From positions 868,001 through 932,000 of the forward strand of contig NZ_AP031497.1 in NCBI RefSeq assembly GCF_042853465.1: 64,000 bases of DNA. Reading direction: 5' to 3'. The translations under genes and the position numbers were made by a program. Below the pieces are notes generated by a model. It ran no database searches. It was not told the origin of the DNA and saw only the letters and a list, made by a program, of their open reading frames with translations. This document shows positions 27,630 to 36,661 of this stretch, in pieces. The stretch comes from Simiduia litorea. Its GTDB lineage: Bacteria > Pseudomonadota > Gammaproteobacteria > Pseudomonadales > Cellvibrionaceae. The stretch's first letter is position 1, and the number at the start of each line of letters is the position of its first letter.

Positions 27630-30407
27630 TTAAACCCTATTAATGCCAGTCTTGCAGTGTTTTAAGACCTTTTTTACGAGTTCTTGTTCATCGATTGGCT
27701 TGGCGATATGATCGAGCATGCCCACCTCTAAACAAGCATTAACATCGGTGCTAATAGCATTGGCTGTCATGGCGATAATGGGGATGTGGCGAGTATTTGG
27801 ATCTGCAATAATTCTTTTCGTCGCTTCAATGCCATCCATGACCGGCATTTGCAGATCCATTAAAATAAGGTCTATTTTATTGTTTTCTTTGAGAAAGTTT
27901 ATGGCTATAAAACCATTTTCTGCTACAAAAACCTTGGCGCCAAAATCTGCCAGCATATAGGTTGCCAATTCTCGATTGGTGGGCACATCTTCCACCACTA
28001 AAATATTCATGTTTTTTAATGGTGTATCATCTGATCTATACTTTTCTGTAATGTTGCGTGATTCGCCATCTTCGCTTTCGTCTACCTTAAAACAAAGTTG
28101 AACGCTAATTTGGGTGCCGATATTAATTTTACTTTTTAGACTGATGCGTCCGTCCATTGCTTCAACTAGCTTTTTGCAGATAGATAGGCCGAGGCCAGTG
28201 CCGCCATAAAGCCTTTTGGTTCCTTTTTCGGCTTGTGAGAATGCGCTAAATATTTTCTCTTGTTGTTCCTTTTCAATTCCGATACCTGAATCTATGACTT
28301 TTAAGTTGAGCGCGATATGTTTGTCATCTACCTCTTCGCTATTGACTTTTAAAGTCACGCCCCCGCTGCTGGTGAATTTAATGGCGTTATTGCATAGGTT
28401 GATGAGAATCTGCTCTAGTCTTAGAGGATCGCCGATTAATCTTTTGGGTGTGGATGGGTCTACGTGAATTTGAAAAAATATACGTTTTTCTTCCGCTAGA
28501 TTTAAGAAGATTACGTAAATTTTATCGATGATGATATTTAGGTCGAAGCTTATTTTCTCTAGTTCTATTCTTCCAGACTCTATTTTTGAATAATCTAGTG
28601 TGTGATTTATAAGCGACATGAGTGTGCTAGAAGCAAGCTGGGCTTTGCTAAGATGGCTTCGTTGTATTTCTGAGGTCGGTGTTTTTAATGTTAGCGCGAT
28701 GAAACCCATAACAGCATTTAGCGGTGTTCTCAGTTCATGGCTCATATTGTTGAGGAAGTTTGTTTTAGCTAGATTTGCTTTTTCTGCAGAGTTTTTTTCT
28801 TTGTTGAGTTCTAGTGTTTTTCTTTCAACCTCTGATTTAATGTTTTCTGTTGTGCCTGTGATCAGTAATATAAATGCTTGAAATAACGCAGCGAGTAGAA
28901 AGCCAAAGGTTAAAATGCTCCAGCTGGTCCAATCTTTTGATCCAATTTTATACTCTGCATCAGCAAACACCGTTACTTCTAGCTTTCGACCGCCAAATGT
29001 CATCGGTATGGTTTCTGGTTGGAAGCCTAACAATTTCGCTCTCGGTGTTTCATACAGCGTAGAAACAGCATTAGCATCGGTAGTATCAATAAATCTAAGG
29101 CCGAATTTCCTTTCTATAAGTTGGTCGACCAAGTTGTCGAGTAAGCCCTGCATTTGAAATACACCACTAATAAATCCCGCCGCTGCGATGTTTGGGTTTT
29201 TGGCGGAGAGTGGCGGTGCAGCAAAAATGGGTAGGTAGAGGATGATTGCTTTTTGCTCTCTGTTACTTTGAACCAATGTAATCGGCGCTGTGGCGAGTGG
29301 TTCTCCAGTTGCGATCGCTCTAAGTAAAATGGGTAGGCGATGGGGTAGCGAACTAAGATTTAGCCCGAGAGCTTTTTCATTTTGCGCTAACGGGTAGATA
29401 TAAAAAACAGGATAATAAACAGCTTGCTCCGGCGATGTTACTAAGCTTCCCTCGCCGTTGAGATCTCTAAAGACAAAGTTAGGTGATATTTCTTCTTGAG
29501 CGAGTGCTTCATAAAGAGGGCGATTTTCCGCGCTGACGATGGGGGTCCAGCCTACACCTTGGAATACGTGGTCATCTTTTAGGATGTAGCTTGAAAAGCG
29601 TTCGAAGTCGACGGCTGTTATGACAGAGGAGCTATTAAAAAATGCATTGTAAGCTAATAGTTTATTTTCCGAGATGCTAAGGCGCTCACTGAGATTTTGC
29701 GCAAAGGTGCGCGCTGTGTCGACGATATGCCGTTGTGCGTCCTCTCTCTGATTGACTGTAGAGAGGTAAAATAACAGTGTGATGCCGGAAAATATGGCCG
29801 CTGTGGGAACCGCAATTTGCCATTTTCTGACTCTGGTAAAGCGTTTTTCGCGCGAGAAGAGGATAATTAACAAGGGCGCAAACAGCAGCGTACCTATGGT
29901 ATCGCCGGCCCACCAGGTTAACCAAGTGAAGGCAATATTGGTGGCGTCTATCGCCCCAAGGCCAAATAAACTGCCAGTGCCTACACTGGCCGCAATTAGG
30001 CAGCTGACGGGGCTAACAACGAGGGTAAAACGGACAATGCTGGACGGGCTGTCAAACAAAGTATTGGTCAGCAGTTGGTTGAACAGCCAGTAGCCAATAA
30101 AGGACTGCACGCTAGCACCTAGGGCAATGCAGGTCGGCAGGGTCAGCATATCAATCGTTATGCCGGTGTAACCGTTAGCCATCACGCCCAAGTTCAAGGC
30201 AAAAGAGCCCAGCCCAATGCCGATGCAGGTAGAGACTTTTGGATACAGTAACATAGCGGCCAATGCGACCCCGGATGCCGGCCAAACGGCAGAGGCGAAT
30301 CCGGGTGGTATAGCCAGCACCAGGCCATATTTACCGGCGATAAAATAGGCCATGCCGGACAGCAGAGACGTGAGTAGAGGCATAATGACAGGGGTAATGG
30401 GGCGCAT
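27630..30407 (-). CDS. MASE1/CHASE hybrid sensor histidine kinase with receiver domain
   Basis: 925 residues. Domains in order: a MASE1-like membrane sensor with eight or more helices (about 1-220), an extracytoplasmic CHASE domain (about 240-455; FSSYILKDDHVFQGVGWTP), a further TM helix near 490-510, HisKA with the phosphorylated His in NMSHELRTPLNAVMGF, HATPase_c (N box LINLCNNAIKF, G boxes DSGIGI and GGTGLGLSI), and a C-terminal receiver with the phospho-Asp in LILMDLQMPVMDG. It should phosphorylate itself in response to a periplasmic or membrane signal; no output partner is encoded beside it. Convergent with the GST gene. Confidence 0.93.
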   Translation of the reverse strand: MRPITPVIMPLLTSLLSGMAYFIAGKYGLVLAIPPGFASAVWPASGVALAAMLLYPKVSTCIGIGLGSFALNLGVMANGYTGITIDMLTLPTCIALGASVQSFIGYWLFNQLLTNTLFDSPSSIVRFTLVVSPVSCLIAASVGTGSLFGLGAIDATNIAFTWLTWWAGDTIGTLLFAPLLIILFSREKRFTRVRKWQIAVPTAAIFSGITLLFYLSTVNQREDAQRHIVDTARTFAQNLSERLSISENKLLAYNAFFNSSSVITAVDFERFSSYILKDDHVFQGVGWTPIVSAENRPLYEALAQEEISPNFVFRDLNGEGSLVTSPEQAVYYPVFYIYPLAQNEKALGLNLSSLPHRLPILLRAIATGEPLATAPITLVQSNREQKAIILYLPIFAAPPLSAKNPNIAAAGFISGVFQMQGLLDNLVDQLIERKFGLRFIDTTDANAVSTLYETPRAKLLGFQPETIPMTFGGRKLEVTVFADAEYKIGSKDWTSWSILTFGFLLAALFQAFILLITGTTENIKSEVERKTLELNKEKNSAEKANLAKTNFLNNMSHELRTPLNAVMGFIALTLKTPTSEIQRSHLSKAQLASSTLMSLINHTLDYSKIESGRIELEKISFDLNIIIDKIYVIFLNLAEEKRIFFQIHVDPSTPKRLIGDPLRLEQILINLCNNAIKFTSSGGVTLKVNSEEVDDKHIALNLKVIDSGIGIEKEQQEKIFSAFSQAEKGTKRLYGGTGLGLSICKKLVEAMDGRISLKSKINIGTQISVQLCFKVDESEDGESRNITEKYRSDDTPLKNMNILVVEDVPTNRELATYMLADFGAKVFVAENGFIAINFLKENNKIDLILMDLQMPVMDGIEATKRIIADPNTRHIPIIAMTANAISTDVNACLEVGMLDHIAKPIDEQELVKKVLKHCKTGINRV

Positions 30408-30720
30408 GCCCTAAGATTAGTAGAAGACTGCCTAGATCGCCTGACTTAGACGCCCAGCGCAATAAGCTCATCTCCACTAGGCCTTTGATTACACCCACCC
30501 TTGTAATTTGCCCTCGCTGCCCATAGATATAGAAACGTGGAGCACCTATAATCCACGCCCGGCTGCCAAAAGGCGCCGACCAACAGCCCAGCGCTCTTGG
30601 TGTTCTCACCGACACAACTTAGTCGCTTCTGTATGCTCGTAAGAGCCACAGACTTACTCTTCTTTCAGCTATCTGTTAGCTCAAAGAAAAGCTTTCAAAT
30701 GTCTCATGGGCATGATGAAA
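30408..30720. other. Gene-free stretch upstream of the histidine kinase
   Basis: No credible gene or RNA is visible. It must hold the promoter of the leftward kinase gene; no clear boxes could be assigned. Confidence 0.3.
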
Positions 30721-30952
30721 GAAACTTTTCAAGTGTAGTGGTGATAGGCAAGGCGCCCAAGGCACTAAAAGCGCAGCGTACATTGGTACGTGAGCAGTTT
30801 AGTGACCGCCGGGCAACGCAGCTTAACGCCGACACGAAGAAAGAAACTTTTCAAGTGTAGTGGTGATAGGCAAGGCGCCCAAGGCACTAAAAGCGCAGCG
30901 TACATTGGTACGTGAGCAGTTTAGTGACCGCCGGGCAACGCAGCTTAGCGCC
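30721..30952. repeat. Tandem duplication (110 bp, period 122 bp) just upstream of ssrA
   Basis: Bases 30721-30830 recur at 30843-30952 with a single mismatch (CTTAACGCC against CTTAGCGCC), giving a period of 122 bp. Each copy includes the small palindrome GTACATTGGTAC. The second copy ends 15 bp before the tmRNA 5' end, so the ssrA promoter must lie in or very close to the duplicated DNA. Confidence 0.9.
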
Positions 30953-30967
30953 ATTACACGCAGAAAA

Positions 30968-31355
30968 GGGGCCGATTAGGATTCGACGCCGGTAACAAAA
31001 CCCGATGTGCATGTCGTGAGGGTAGCCAATCACGTAAATCCAAAGCTGCAAACTATTAGTTGCCAACGATGACAACTACGGTGCTCAACTAGCCGCGTAA
31101 GCGGTCTGTGAAGCACTTCTAGTGGGTTCGCCCCTAGCGGTCTCTAACAAGGTGCCAGTACCGCGTTAAAGACTGTCATATAGAACTGGATCGTCGTGAA
31201 GCCTGCCTGGGGTGGATCGCCTAAAACTTATCAGGATCGCGTTCGACGTCTCGCCCGCTGGGCTGTCATTCGCTAAATCAATAAGCGGTTCTAAACATGT
31301 AGAGCTGACGGCGGAGTACTGGCGGACGGGGGTTCAAATCCCCCCGGCTCCACCA
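30968..31355 (+). ncRNA. ssrA: tmRNA (ssrA), one-piece form
   Basis: The 5' end GGGGCCGATTAGGATTCGAC and the 3' end with the T-arm GGGGTTCAAATCCCC and CGGCTCCACCA pair to form the tRNA-like acceptor stem (GGGGCCG with CGGCTCC, one G-U), and CCA is encoded (31353-31355). The tag frame at 31062-31100 reads GCC AAC GAT GAC AAC TAC GGT GCT CAA CTA GCC GCG TAA, that is ANDDNYGAQLAA. tmRNA with SmpB frees stalled ribosomes and marks the product for proteolysis; the terminal LAA is the protease signal. The tag is two residues longer than the ALAA-type tags of E. coli and Pseudomonas. It is followed at once by a strong terminator. Confidence 0.98.
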
Positions 31356-31360
31356 ATAAC

Positions 31361-31393
31361 AAACCCCAGCCCCGAAAAGGGCTGGGGTTTTTT
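31361..31393 (+). terminator. Rho-independent terminator of ssrA
   Basis: A perfect 12-bp stem AAACCCCAGCCC/GGGCTGGGGTTT (31361-31372 with 31379-31390), a 6-nt loop CGAAAA and a run of six T (31388-31393). Confidence 0.95.
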
Positions 31394-31565
31394 ATTGGCC
31401 GCGAAGCGGTGATTTTGACTCGTTTAGTCGGGGTTCACAAAAGTGCAGGACAGCACTTTTGCACAGCGACTTTAGGAGCTGCCCCGAAGGGGTGAAGGCC
31501 ACGGATGGCCTGAATGAAATCCCGACGCTTCGATTTTTTATTGGTCACGAAGCGGTGATTTTGAC
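31388..31565. repeat. Pair of 32-bp direct repeats 146 bp apart, downstream of ssrA
   Basis: Bases 31388-31419 (TTTTTTATTGGCCGCGAAGC and onwards) recur at 31534-31565 with two mismatches. The first copy begins in the T run of the ssrA terminator. Between them is a 9-bp hairpin CAAAAGTGC/GCACTTTTG (31438-31446 with 31453-31461). The stretch 31394-31780 holds no gene. It could be a scar of an element inserted at ssrA, but no integrase is present. Confidence 0.7.
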
Positions 31566-31780
31566 CCTTTTAGCTAGGGCTTGCCTGCAACGGCTGGCGG
31601 AAATTCGTGAAATGCATCGCCACAAGGATGTGGCAGATTAGAAGAACGCAGGAGCAGTTGTCGACGCGCAATTATGAGTGAACTAAATTGTTGGGAACAG
31701 TTTAGGTCGCTGCGAAGCGGGTTCATTTGTTGTTAAGCAAGCGCCTGGATGTGGAATCTTCGGATCGATTTCAGTGCCAC

Positions 31781-31996
31781 CTATCCTCCGCAACACGCCT
31801 CGCCCATTTGTATTGGTGGGCATTTTACGTTTCCGAAGGAGCAGTAAACACAACAGTCTCCTGGAAGAGGGTTTAGCACTGCATGGCAGCCTTCACATTC
31901 ATAAAACCACTGGCAGGCATCGGTGGGCATGAGTTCTACTTTTTTATGGCCGCATGCGGGGCAGCTGATTTGAGCGTGGCGGGTGACAGTGGTCAT
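31781..31996 (-). CDS. GDCCVxC-domain small Cys-rich protein
   Basis: 71 residues from ATG 31996, with GGAG six bases upstream; a longer frame to 32071 lacks this support. The sequence has a zinc-ribbon-like pair (ISCPACGHKK and FYECEGCHAVLNP) and the signature GDCCVYCSFGNVKCPP. This family occurs in Cys and selenocysteine versions and often near metal or mercury resistance genes; here all positions are Cys. The function is unknown, probably metal or thiol chemistry. It stands alone, convergent with ssrA. Confidence 0.82.
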   Translation of the reverse strand: MTTVTRHAQISCPACGHKKVELMPTDACQWFYECEGCHAVLNPLPGDCCVYCSFGNVKCPPIQMGEACCGG

Positions 31997-32565
31997 TTTT
32001 ATCTCCAGAGGCTGGCGGCACACTTGCGCGGTTGGCCAGATCAGATCTGCAATGGATGCTGCGAGTAACATATTTAGGGCAGCATAGAACTGGTACGGGC
32101 TCTAGGTGTAATGCCACACAGAATAGCGTTTTTCGAGTACGGTACATGGCTCGAGCCCAGATAATAATTTGCGCGAATGATTGACGCGACTTTTTCTGAG
32201 CGTCTCTAGATGCTGTCACTTTGGCGCCCTGATTAGTATGGACATACGTAATTGCGTGAAACCTAGCTCTCGTGTCTCGAAGGGCATCCCACTCATTCTT
32301 TTGGCTTAAATAGCGCCAGAAAAACCCTACTAACTTCGGTGTGAATTTCGGCAAAAAAGCATTGGAAAGCAACTCCCTTTGTCACGCTTTTTTGCCATCA
32401 CCTTTTGAGCTATCTACTTATCTTTATTGAAATCAATCGCTTATTGATGGGGCGAATCTGCTGACCAGTGTGCCCTAGCGGCGACGCCGTTGGGCCGAGC
32501 CATCAAAAGTAGTCGCAGAAAAAAGTGTGCAGTCATTTTTACCTCTGCTCTATAATTCTGTGACT
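31997..32565. other. Gene-free stretch
   Basis: Only short overlapping frames on both strands, none with a recognisable product or ribosome site. No RNA gene or repeat could be supported. Confidence 0.35.
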
Positions 32566-32915
32566 ATGCATGAGATAGAAATTGGCTCTGAGCAGGCAAA
32601 GCTGATATCCGCTAAATCAAAAGTCGGTCAAGCCAAATCGCAAGGGTTGGCAGTCCATACCTTTCGTGGGAGGCACTATGCACGTGCGGGGGATATGGCA
32701 ATAAATACCTTGGTGTCAATATCGCTAAAGGCCATCAGTTTTTCGTTGTTGAAAAAATAAGAAAGTGCCTAAAGGATGGTACCTATAAGCTGAAAGGCGA
32801 AGGTGACGAGAGAATTATGTGCGGTGTGAATATTTTTTTAACGCCGTTATTAGTACGCGCTTTCGGAGCCCGGCTTATACCAGTGGAGTTACTGACTTGG
32901 ATTTATAGCCTTTAG
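32566..32915 (+). pseudogene. Possible frameshifted small gene
   Basis: A frame from ATG 32566 (MHEIEIGSEQAKLISAKSK) runs to about 32700, where a second frame continues with protein-like sequence (NKYLGVNIAKGHQFFVVEK, then DGTYKLKGEGDERIMCG) to TAG at 32913-32915. Joined, they would make about 115 residues. No single frame spans both halves. No family recognised, so these could also be two unrelated short frames. Confidence 0.3.
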
Positions 32916-33037
32916 TGCCAGTGTCGTTTGGATTTTGAGGTTTGCTTAGTCGTTTAGCGCAGTCCCTAATTTAATCTGATTGCTTGCAGGTTAATTAAGC
33001 TAGGTGAATAAATTGAAGTTAATCAACGGGATTTAAT

Positions 33038-33388
33038 ATGACATCAGTCCTTCTAGGCATGGGCCTAATTCTCTTCGCTATGGTTGTGGTCGTTGTTCGC
33101 CGAGGCCTGCAGATGCGTAAGTTGGTTGATCATGGTGTGGTCACCACCGCCATCGTGACAAAAATTTTGGGCCACACCGGTGCGACAGGGGTGCGTAGAT
33201 CTTCTATGCGCTACAGCTTTCAGGATGCCCAAGGGGCCTCATACCAGAATACCGTAATGATATCCCCTTCGGAGCGAGAGACGATGATAGAGGGCGCACA
33301 TGTAGAAATTATTTACTTGCCCGTAAATCCAAAGGTCAGTGCCTTGGCGCTATCTGTTGAACTCGCCCGAAAAGCACTGGAGAAATAA
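33038..33388 (+). CDS. DUF3592-like membrane-anchored protein
   Basis: 116 residues: one N-terminal transmembrane helix (LLGMGLILFAMVVVVV) and a small beta domain with the DUF3592 pattern (DHGVVTTAIVTKI, MRYSFQDAQGASYQNTV, VEIIYLPVNPKVSAL). Such proteins are common and uncharacterised. It precedes two exported-protein genes on the same strand with short gaps (25 and 27 bp), so the three may be one operon. Confidence 0.8.
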   Translation: MTSVLLGMGLILFAMVVVVVRRGLQMRKLVDHGVVTTAIVTKILGHTGATGVRRSSMRYSFQDAQGASYQNTVMISPSERETMIEGAHVEIIYLPVNPKVSALALSVELARKALEK

Positions 33389-33413
33389 TTGTGAGTCATG
33401 ATCGGAGCTGGCT

Positions 33414-34385
33414 ATGAAATTTCTAGGTTATTTTTCTGCTGTAGTGTTGATGCTAGTGGCGTTTGAGAGTGTCTCTGAAACGCCAGTGATGCCAAACGCA
33501 GACAGAATGAATCAACTCATTAACGAGATGATGCAAGCCCAAGCGCGGGGTGATATGGCTCGGGTCGAGGCTATTGGCCGAGAGATGGAGGCACTTGCAT
33601 CTGGCGTGCAGTCAGAAGCGTCGTCGCTGGCAAGTCCTAGCACGCCGGAAGCGGTGCGGTTACAACAACGTATGCACGCTCAGCAGAGCGCGATGCAGGC
33701 TACTGCAAATAGCCCAGAAAGCAAAATCGGATTAGCCGCGCGCAAAGGCGATTTAACGGAAGTGAAACGCCTTGCTGAAGCCGGCGCCAATCTCAATGTT
33801 TATGGCATTAACCCTGGCCCACCGCTGATGGAGGCGGCCAGTGAAGGGCATGTTGATATTGCCAGCTATTTGTTATCCAAGGGAGCCAAGCTACGTGTTG
33901 ACGGCGCGTTGGCGAGTTTGGATGCTCTCAGACTGGCGGCCGAGGCGTTAGAAGACAATTCGGCAATGATTAAATTATTGGTGGCAGCGGGCGCGTTGGA
34001 ACAAGAGCCGGTGCAAAATATGGGTTCGAAAATGTTAAAAGAAAGTGAGCGTCAGTCGCCGCTGCCCAACAATATAACCGCGGAGCAAATTGGATCAGGC
34101 TCGGCATTGATGGCTGCAATTGAAAAAAACCGAAACAAACACGTGGAAACACTTTTGGCATTGGGGGCTAGCCCGAACGTATGGGCGCACGGAAGAACGG
34201 CGTTAATGTTGGCCGCTCGAAAGCTACAACCGTCAACAGTGCGTTTGTTGCTCCATTATGGCGCCAATGCAACCGAGCTAAGCCCTGAAGGTAAGACAGC
34301 GTTGCAGTATGCTGAGGCGACAACGGAAACTCTTCAAAATACAGGCAGACGCAAGGCCGTGATCGATGCCTTACACTCCCGTTAA
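33414..34385 (+). CDS. Exported ankyrin-repeat protein
   Basis: 323 residues with a signal peptide (FSAVVLMLVAFESVS). After a Gln/Met-rich linker come ankyrin repeats: GLAARKGDLTEVKRLAEAGA, PPLMEAASEGHVDIASYLL, a diverged one, SALMAAIEKNRNKHVETLLA and TALMLAARKLQPSTVRLLLH. Ankyrin repeats bind proteins; here in the periplasm or outside. The partner could be the Cys-rich exported protein that follows after 27 bp. CGGAG upstream supports ATG 33414. Confidence 0.85.
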   Translation: MKFLGYFSAVVLMLVAFESVSETPVMPNADRMNQLINEMMQAQARGDMARVEAIGREMEALASGVQSEASSLASPSTPEAVRLQQRMHAQQSAMQATANSPESKIGLAARKGDLTEVKRLAEAGANLNVYGINPGPPLMEAASEGHVDIASYLLSKGAKLRVDGALASLDALRLAAEALEDNSAMIKLLVAAGALEQEPVQNMGSKMLKESERQSPLPNNITAEQIGSGSALMAAIEKNRNKHVETLLALGASPNVWAHGRTALMLAARKLQPSTVRLLLHYGANATELSPEGKTALQYAEATTETLQNTGRRKAVIDALHSR

Positions 34386-34412
34386 TTAATCGCGCAATCA
34401 GGATGCCTTATC

Positions 34413-35558
34413 ATGTTACGTACCCTTTTATATTCTCTCTGTATCGGTGCTTTCATTATTGCGAATGGGGTTGGCGCGCAAGAAATGGTGCCCATATCTA
34501 GGTTTGGTATTACCGAAACCAATGGGCTGGTGGTGACCGTTACGCTTGGTGGCGATGGTGCGCGCGGCGGTAGTCAGCTCTTGCTGGTATTTGACATGAA
34601 TAACGGGTCTACCCGTAAGTTTGATTTAAATCGCTCAAGAGCAGAGTGGGTTGGCGGAAGCGAGAAAACCTTACCGATTTCGGTGCTACCACCGGTTAGG
34701 TACGCAGATGTGGTTCGCATGGGAATTGAATGGCACGGCAGCCATGGCGACATAACACAAGAACAGGACGACGTTGATATTAGAAGCCTTATTGTTGAAT
34801 CCAAATCGACGGGATCTACCTTCGCGCTTCAGAACAACCGCCGAGTCGATGTAGGTTCTGCGCATAATTTTCGTTTGGAGAATGATCAAACCTATTGGCT
34901 TGGTGCTATCCGGCCGGAGGTGTCGGTAGGAGGATTTTGTCGGGCCGACAGTGAGTGTGATGACGGTCGGTATTGCAATGGCCCAGAGTTATGTGCGCCG
35001 CACGATCCGGCCGCAGATCAACGCGGTTGTATCTTGGCCGCGCCACCCTGCGGCGTTGGAAACGCCTGCAACGAAGAGACGGATCAATGCTCGGTAAGTT
35101 GTCGAGATAACGATGGTGACGGGCACCTAGCGGCGAGTTGCGGCGGGGATGACTGTGATGATAATGATGCCAATCGTTACCCTGGTAATGTCGAGATCGC
35201 AGACAGCAATGATCACGATGAAGACTGTGATGTAAATACACACGGTTTTTTTCGCGGCGCGGCGAGTACACAAGTTTGCGATGGCCGCGCTCAGGTAGTG
35301 TTAGTGGATGCGCGTGAACAATTTACCCGCGCCAGATGTGTAACGGGTACCGTCTGTGTGCAACAACCCAACGGCACCGGGGTTTGTATGCCTGAGCCAG
35401 ACGGCTATCAAGCACCGACGGCGGCCATCTTGCCCACCGGGCCGCAGCGCGCACCTGCCAATGACGGCGCCAAAAAAGTCGATAAACCTTCAACAGATAA
35501 AACCATGAAACCCAGTAAAACAACGTCGATCAAGGAATTGTTGAAAGGCAACAACTAG
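34413..35558 (+). CDS. Exported Cys/Asp-rich protein with MopE-like metal-binding motif
   Basis: 381 residues with a signal peptide (LLYSLCIGAFIIANGVGA). The N-terminal half is a beta domain. The middle holds a six-Cys module (CRADSECDDGRYCNGPELC) and then a calcium-binding-like acidic stretch (CRDNDGDGHLAASCGGDDCD, DDNDANRYPGN, DEDC) that matches the putative metal-binding motif of MopE-type surface proteins. The tail is low-complexity Lys/Thr/Pro. It probably sits at the cell surface or is secreted. Gene order after the ankyrin gene suggests co-expression. Confidence 0.78.
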   Translation: MLRTLLYSLCIGAFIIANGVGAQEMVPISRFGITETNGLVVTVTLGGDGARGGSQLLLVFDMNNGSTRKFDLNRSRAEWVGGSEKTLPISVLPPVRYADVVRMGIEWHGSHGDITQEQDDVDIRSLIVESKSTGSTFALQNNRRVDVGSAHNFRLENDQTYWLGAIRPEVSVGGFCRADSECDDGRYCNGPELCAPHDPAADQRGCILAAPPCGVGNACNEETDQCSVSCRDNDGDGHLAASCGGDDCDDNDANRYPGNVEIADSNDHDEDCDVNTHGFFRGAASTQVCDGRAQVVLVDAREQFTRARCVTGTVCVQQPNGTGVCMPEPDGYQAPTAAILPTGPQRAPANDGAKKVDKPSTDKTMKPSKTTSIKELLKGNN

Positions 35559-35599
35559 CGTGCAGAAATCATGGTCAAACGCTCGCTGCATCTGTTCCA

Positions 35600-36547
35600 C
35601 TAGGCATTCACCAGCGGGTTAAAGTTTTTTCTGTACAGCGTGGGGCTGATGCCAAACTCTTTGCGAAAATGGTGGCGCAGGGTTGTGGCGTTGTCGAACC
35701 CTGCCTGTGCAGCAACGTTTTCGATACTGCAGTTTTTCCCCTCTAAAATCTCTTTGGCCAAATTAAGACGCTGGTGAGTGAGCCACTCTTTAGCGGAGAT
35801 ATTAAAATCGGCGCGAAATTTTCGATCGAAAGTGCGGCGCGACATATTGGCCTTTTGCGCAAAAATATCGATGTGAATAGTTTTGTCCAAATTTTTCAGG
35901 GCCCAGTCCACCGCGTTGTGAAACTGGCTATTGCCTTGCGCAATAGGGGTTTCGGCAAATTGTGCTTGGCCGCCTTTGCGGTGTGCCGATAGCACCATGG
36001 CGCGTGCTATTTGGTTGGCGGTCTTGTAGCCGTAGTCGTCGCGAATCATTTCAAGGCAAAGGTCTATGGCGGCGGAGCTGCCGGCTGAACAACCCAATAG
36101 GCCATCGTAAACATAGAGTACGTCGTCGATGCAGTTCACCTTGGGGAAACGGCTTTTGAATAGGTCGCTATAGGCCCAGTGAGTGGTGGCCGTGCGGCCA
36201 TCTAGTAAGCCAAGTTCTGCCAATAAAAAAGCCCCTGAACAGAAGGAAATTATCCGTTTACCCTGCGCGTGGAATTGTAAAACCGCACGGGCAATGGGTT
36301 CGGGCACAGGGCTTAGTGTTGTCGGCCAGCTGGGAATTACCAGCGTCGTGAATGGGTCTAGGTTGTCTATCTGGCGGGCGCAAATATGAAAGCCCGCGGT
36401 GGTTTTTAATGGCCCAGCGCTGAAACTCACGAGGTCGCATTTATACCAATCGTCCAGGCTTGGGCGGGGCAAGGCAAATAGCTCAACGGCGCAACCCAGT
36501 TCAAAAAACGCCACGTCATCAAAGGCCAGTATGGCAAGGTTTTGCAT
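35600..36547 (-). CDS. GlxA/FtrA-type AraC regulator with DJ-1/PfpI domain
   Basis: 315 residues. The N-terminal DJ-1/PfpI-like domain (about 1-185) has AILAFDDVAFFELGCAVELF and the nucleophile-elbow-like ISFCSGAFLLAELGLLDGR with TTHWAYSDLF; the C-terminal AraC domain has two HTH motifs (FAQKANMSRRTFDRKFRADF and IENVAAQAGFDNATTLRHHF). This architecture fits FtrA/GlxA transcriptional activators. It is divergent from the rhodanese gene at 36662; activation of that gene and the GNAT is plausible. Confidence 0.9.
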   Translation of the reverse strand: MQNLAILAFDDVAFFELGCAVELFALPRPSLDDWYKCDLVSFSAGPLKTTAGFHICARQIDNLDPFTTLVIPSWPTTLSPVPEPIARAVLQFHAQGKRIISFCSGAFLLAELGLLDGRTATTHWAYSDLFKSRFPKVNCIDDVLYVYDGLLGCSAGSSAAIDLCLEMIRDDYGYKTANQIARAMVLSAHRKGGQAQFAETPIAQGNSQFHNAVDWALKNLDKTIHIDIFAQKANMSRRTFDRKFRADFNISAKEWLTHQRLNLAKEILEGKNCSIENVAAQAGFDNATTLRHHFRKEFGISPTLYRKNFNPLVNA

Positions 36548-36661
36548 CGGCTACCCCTTATCGGCAATGGCTTGATATTAACGAAGAATGTCTTTCAAGC
36601 CAATGGTGGTTGCTCGGCCAAACGTCAATAATGGCCCCTTATCAAACCCAAGGAGGTGTTT

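Noticed and set aside
30597..30860. 87-codon frame running into the tandem duplication
   Set aside because: Ends in the repeat, no ribosome site, low-complexity product.
31212..31412. 66-codon frame on the plus strand
   Set aside because: It lies inside the tmRNA 3' half and its terminator.
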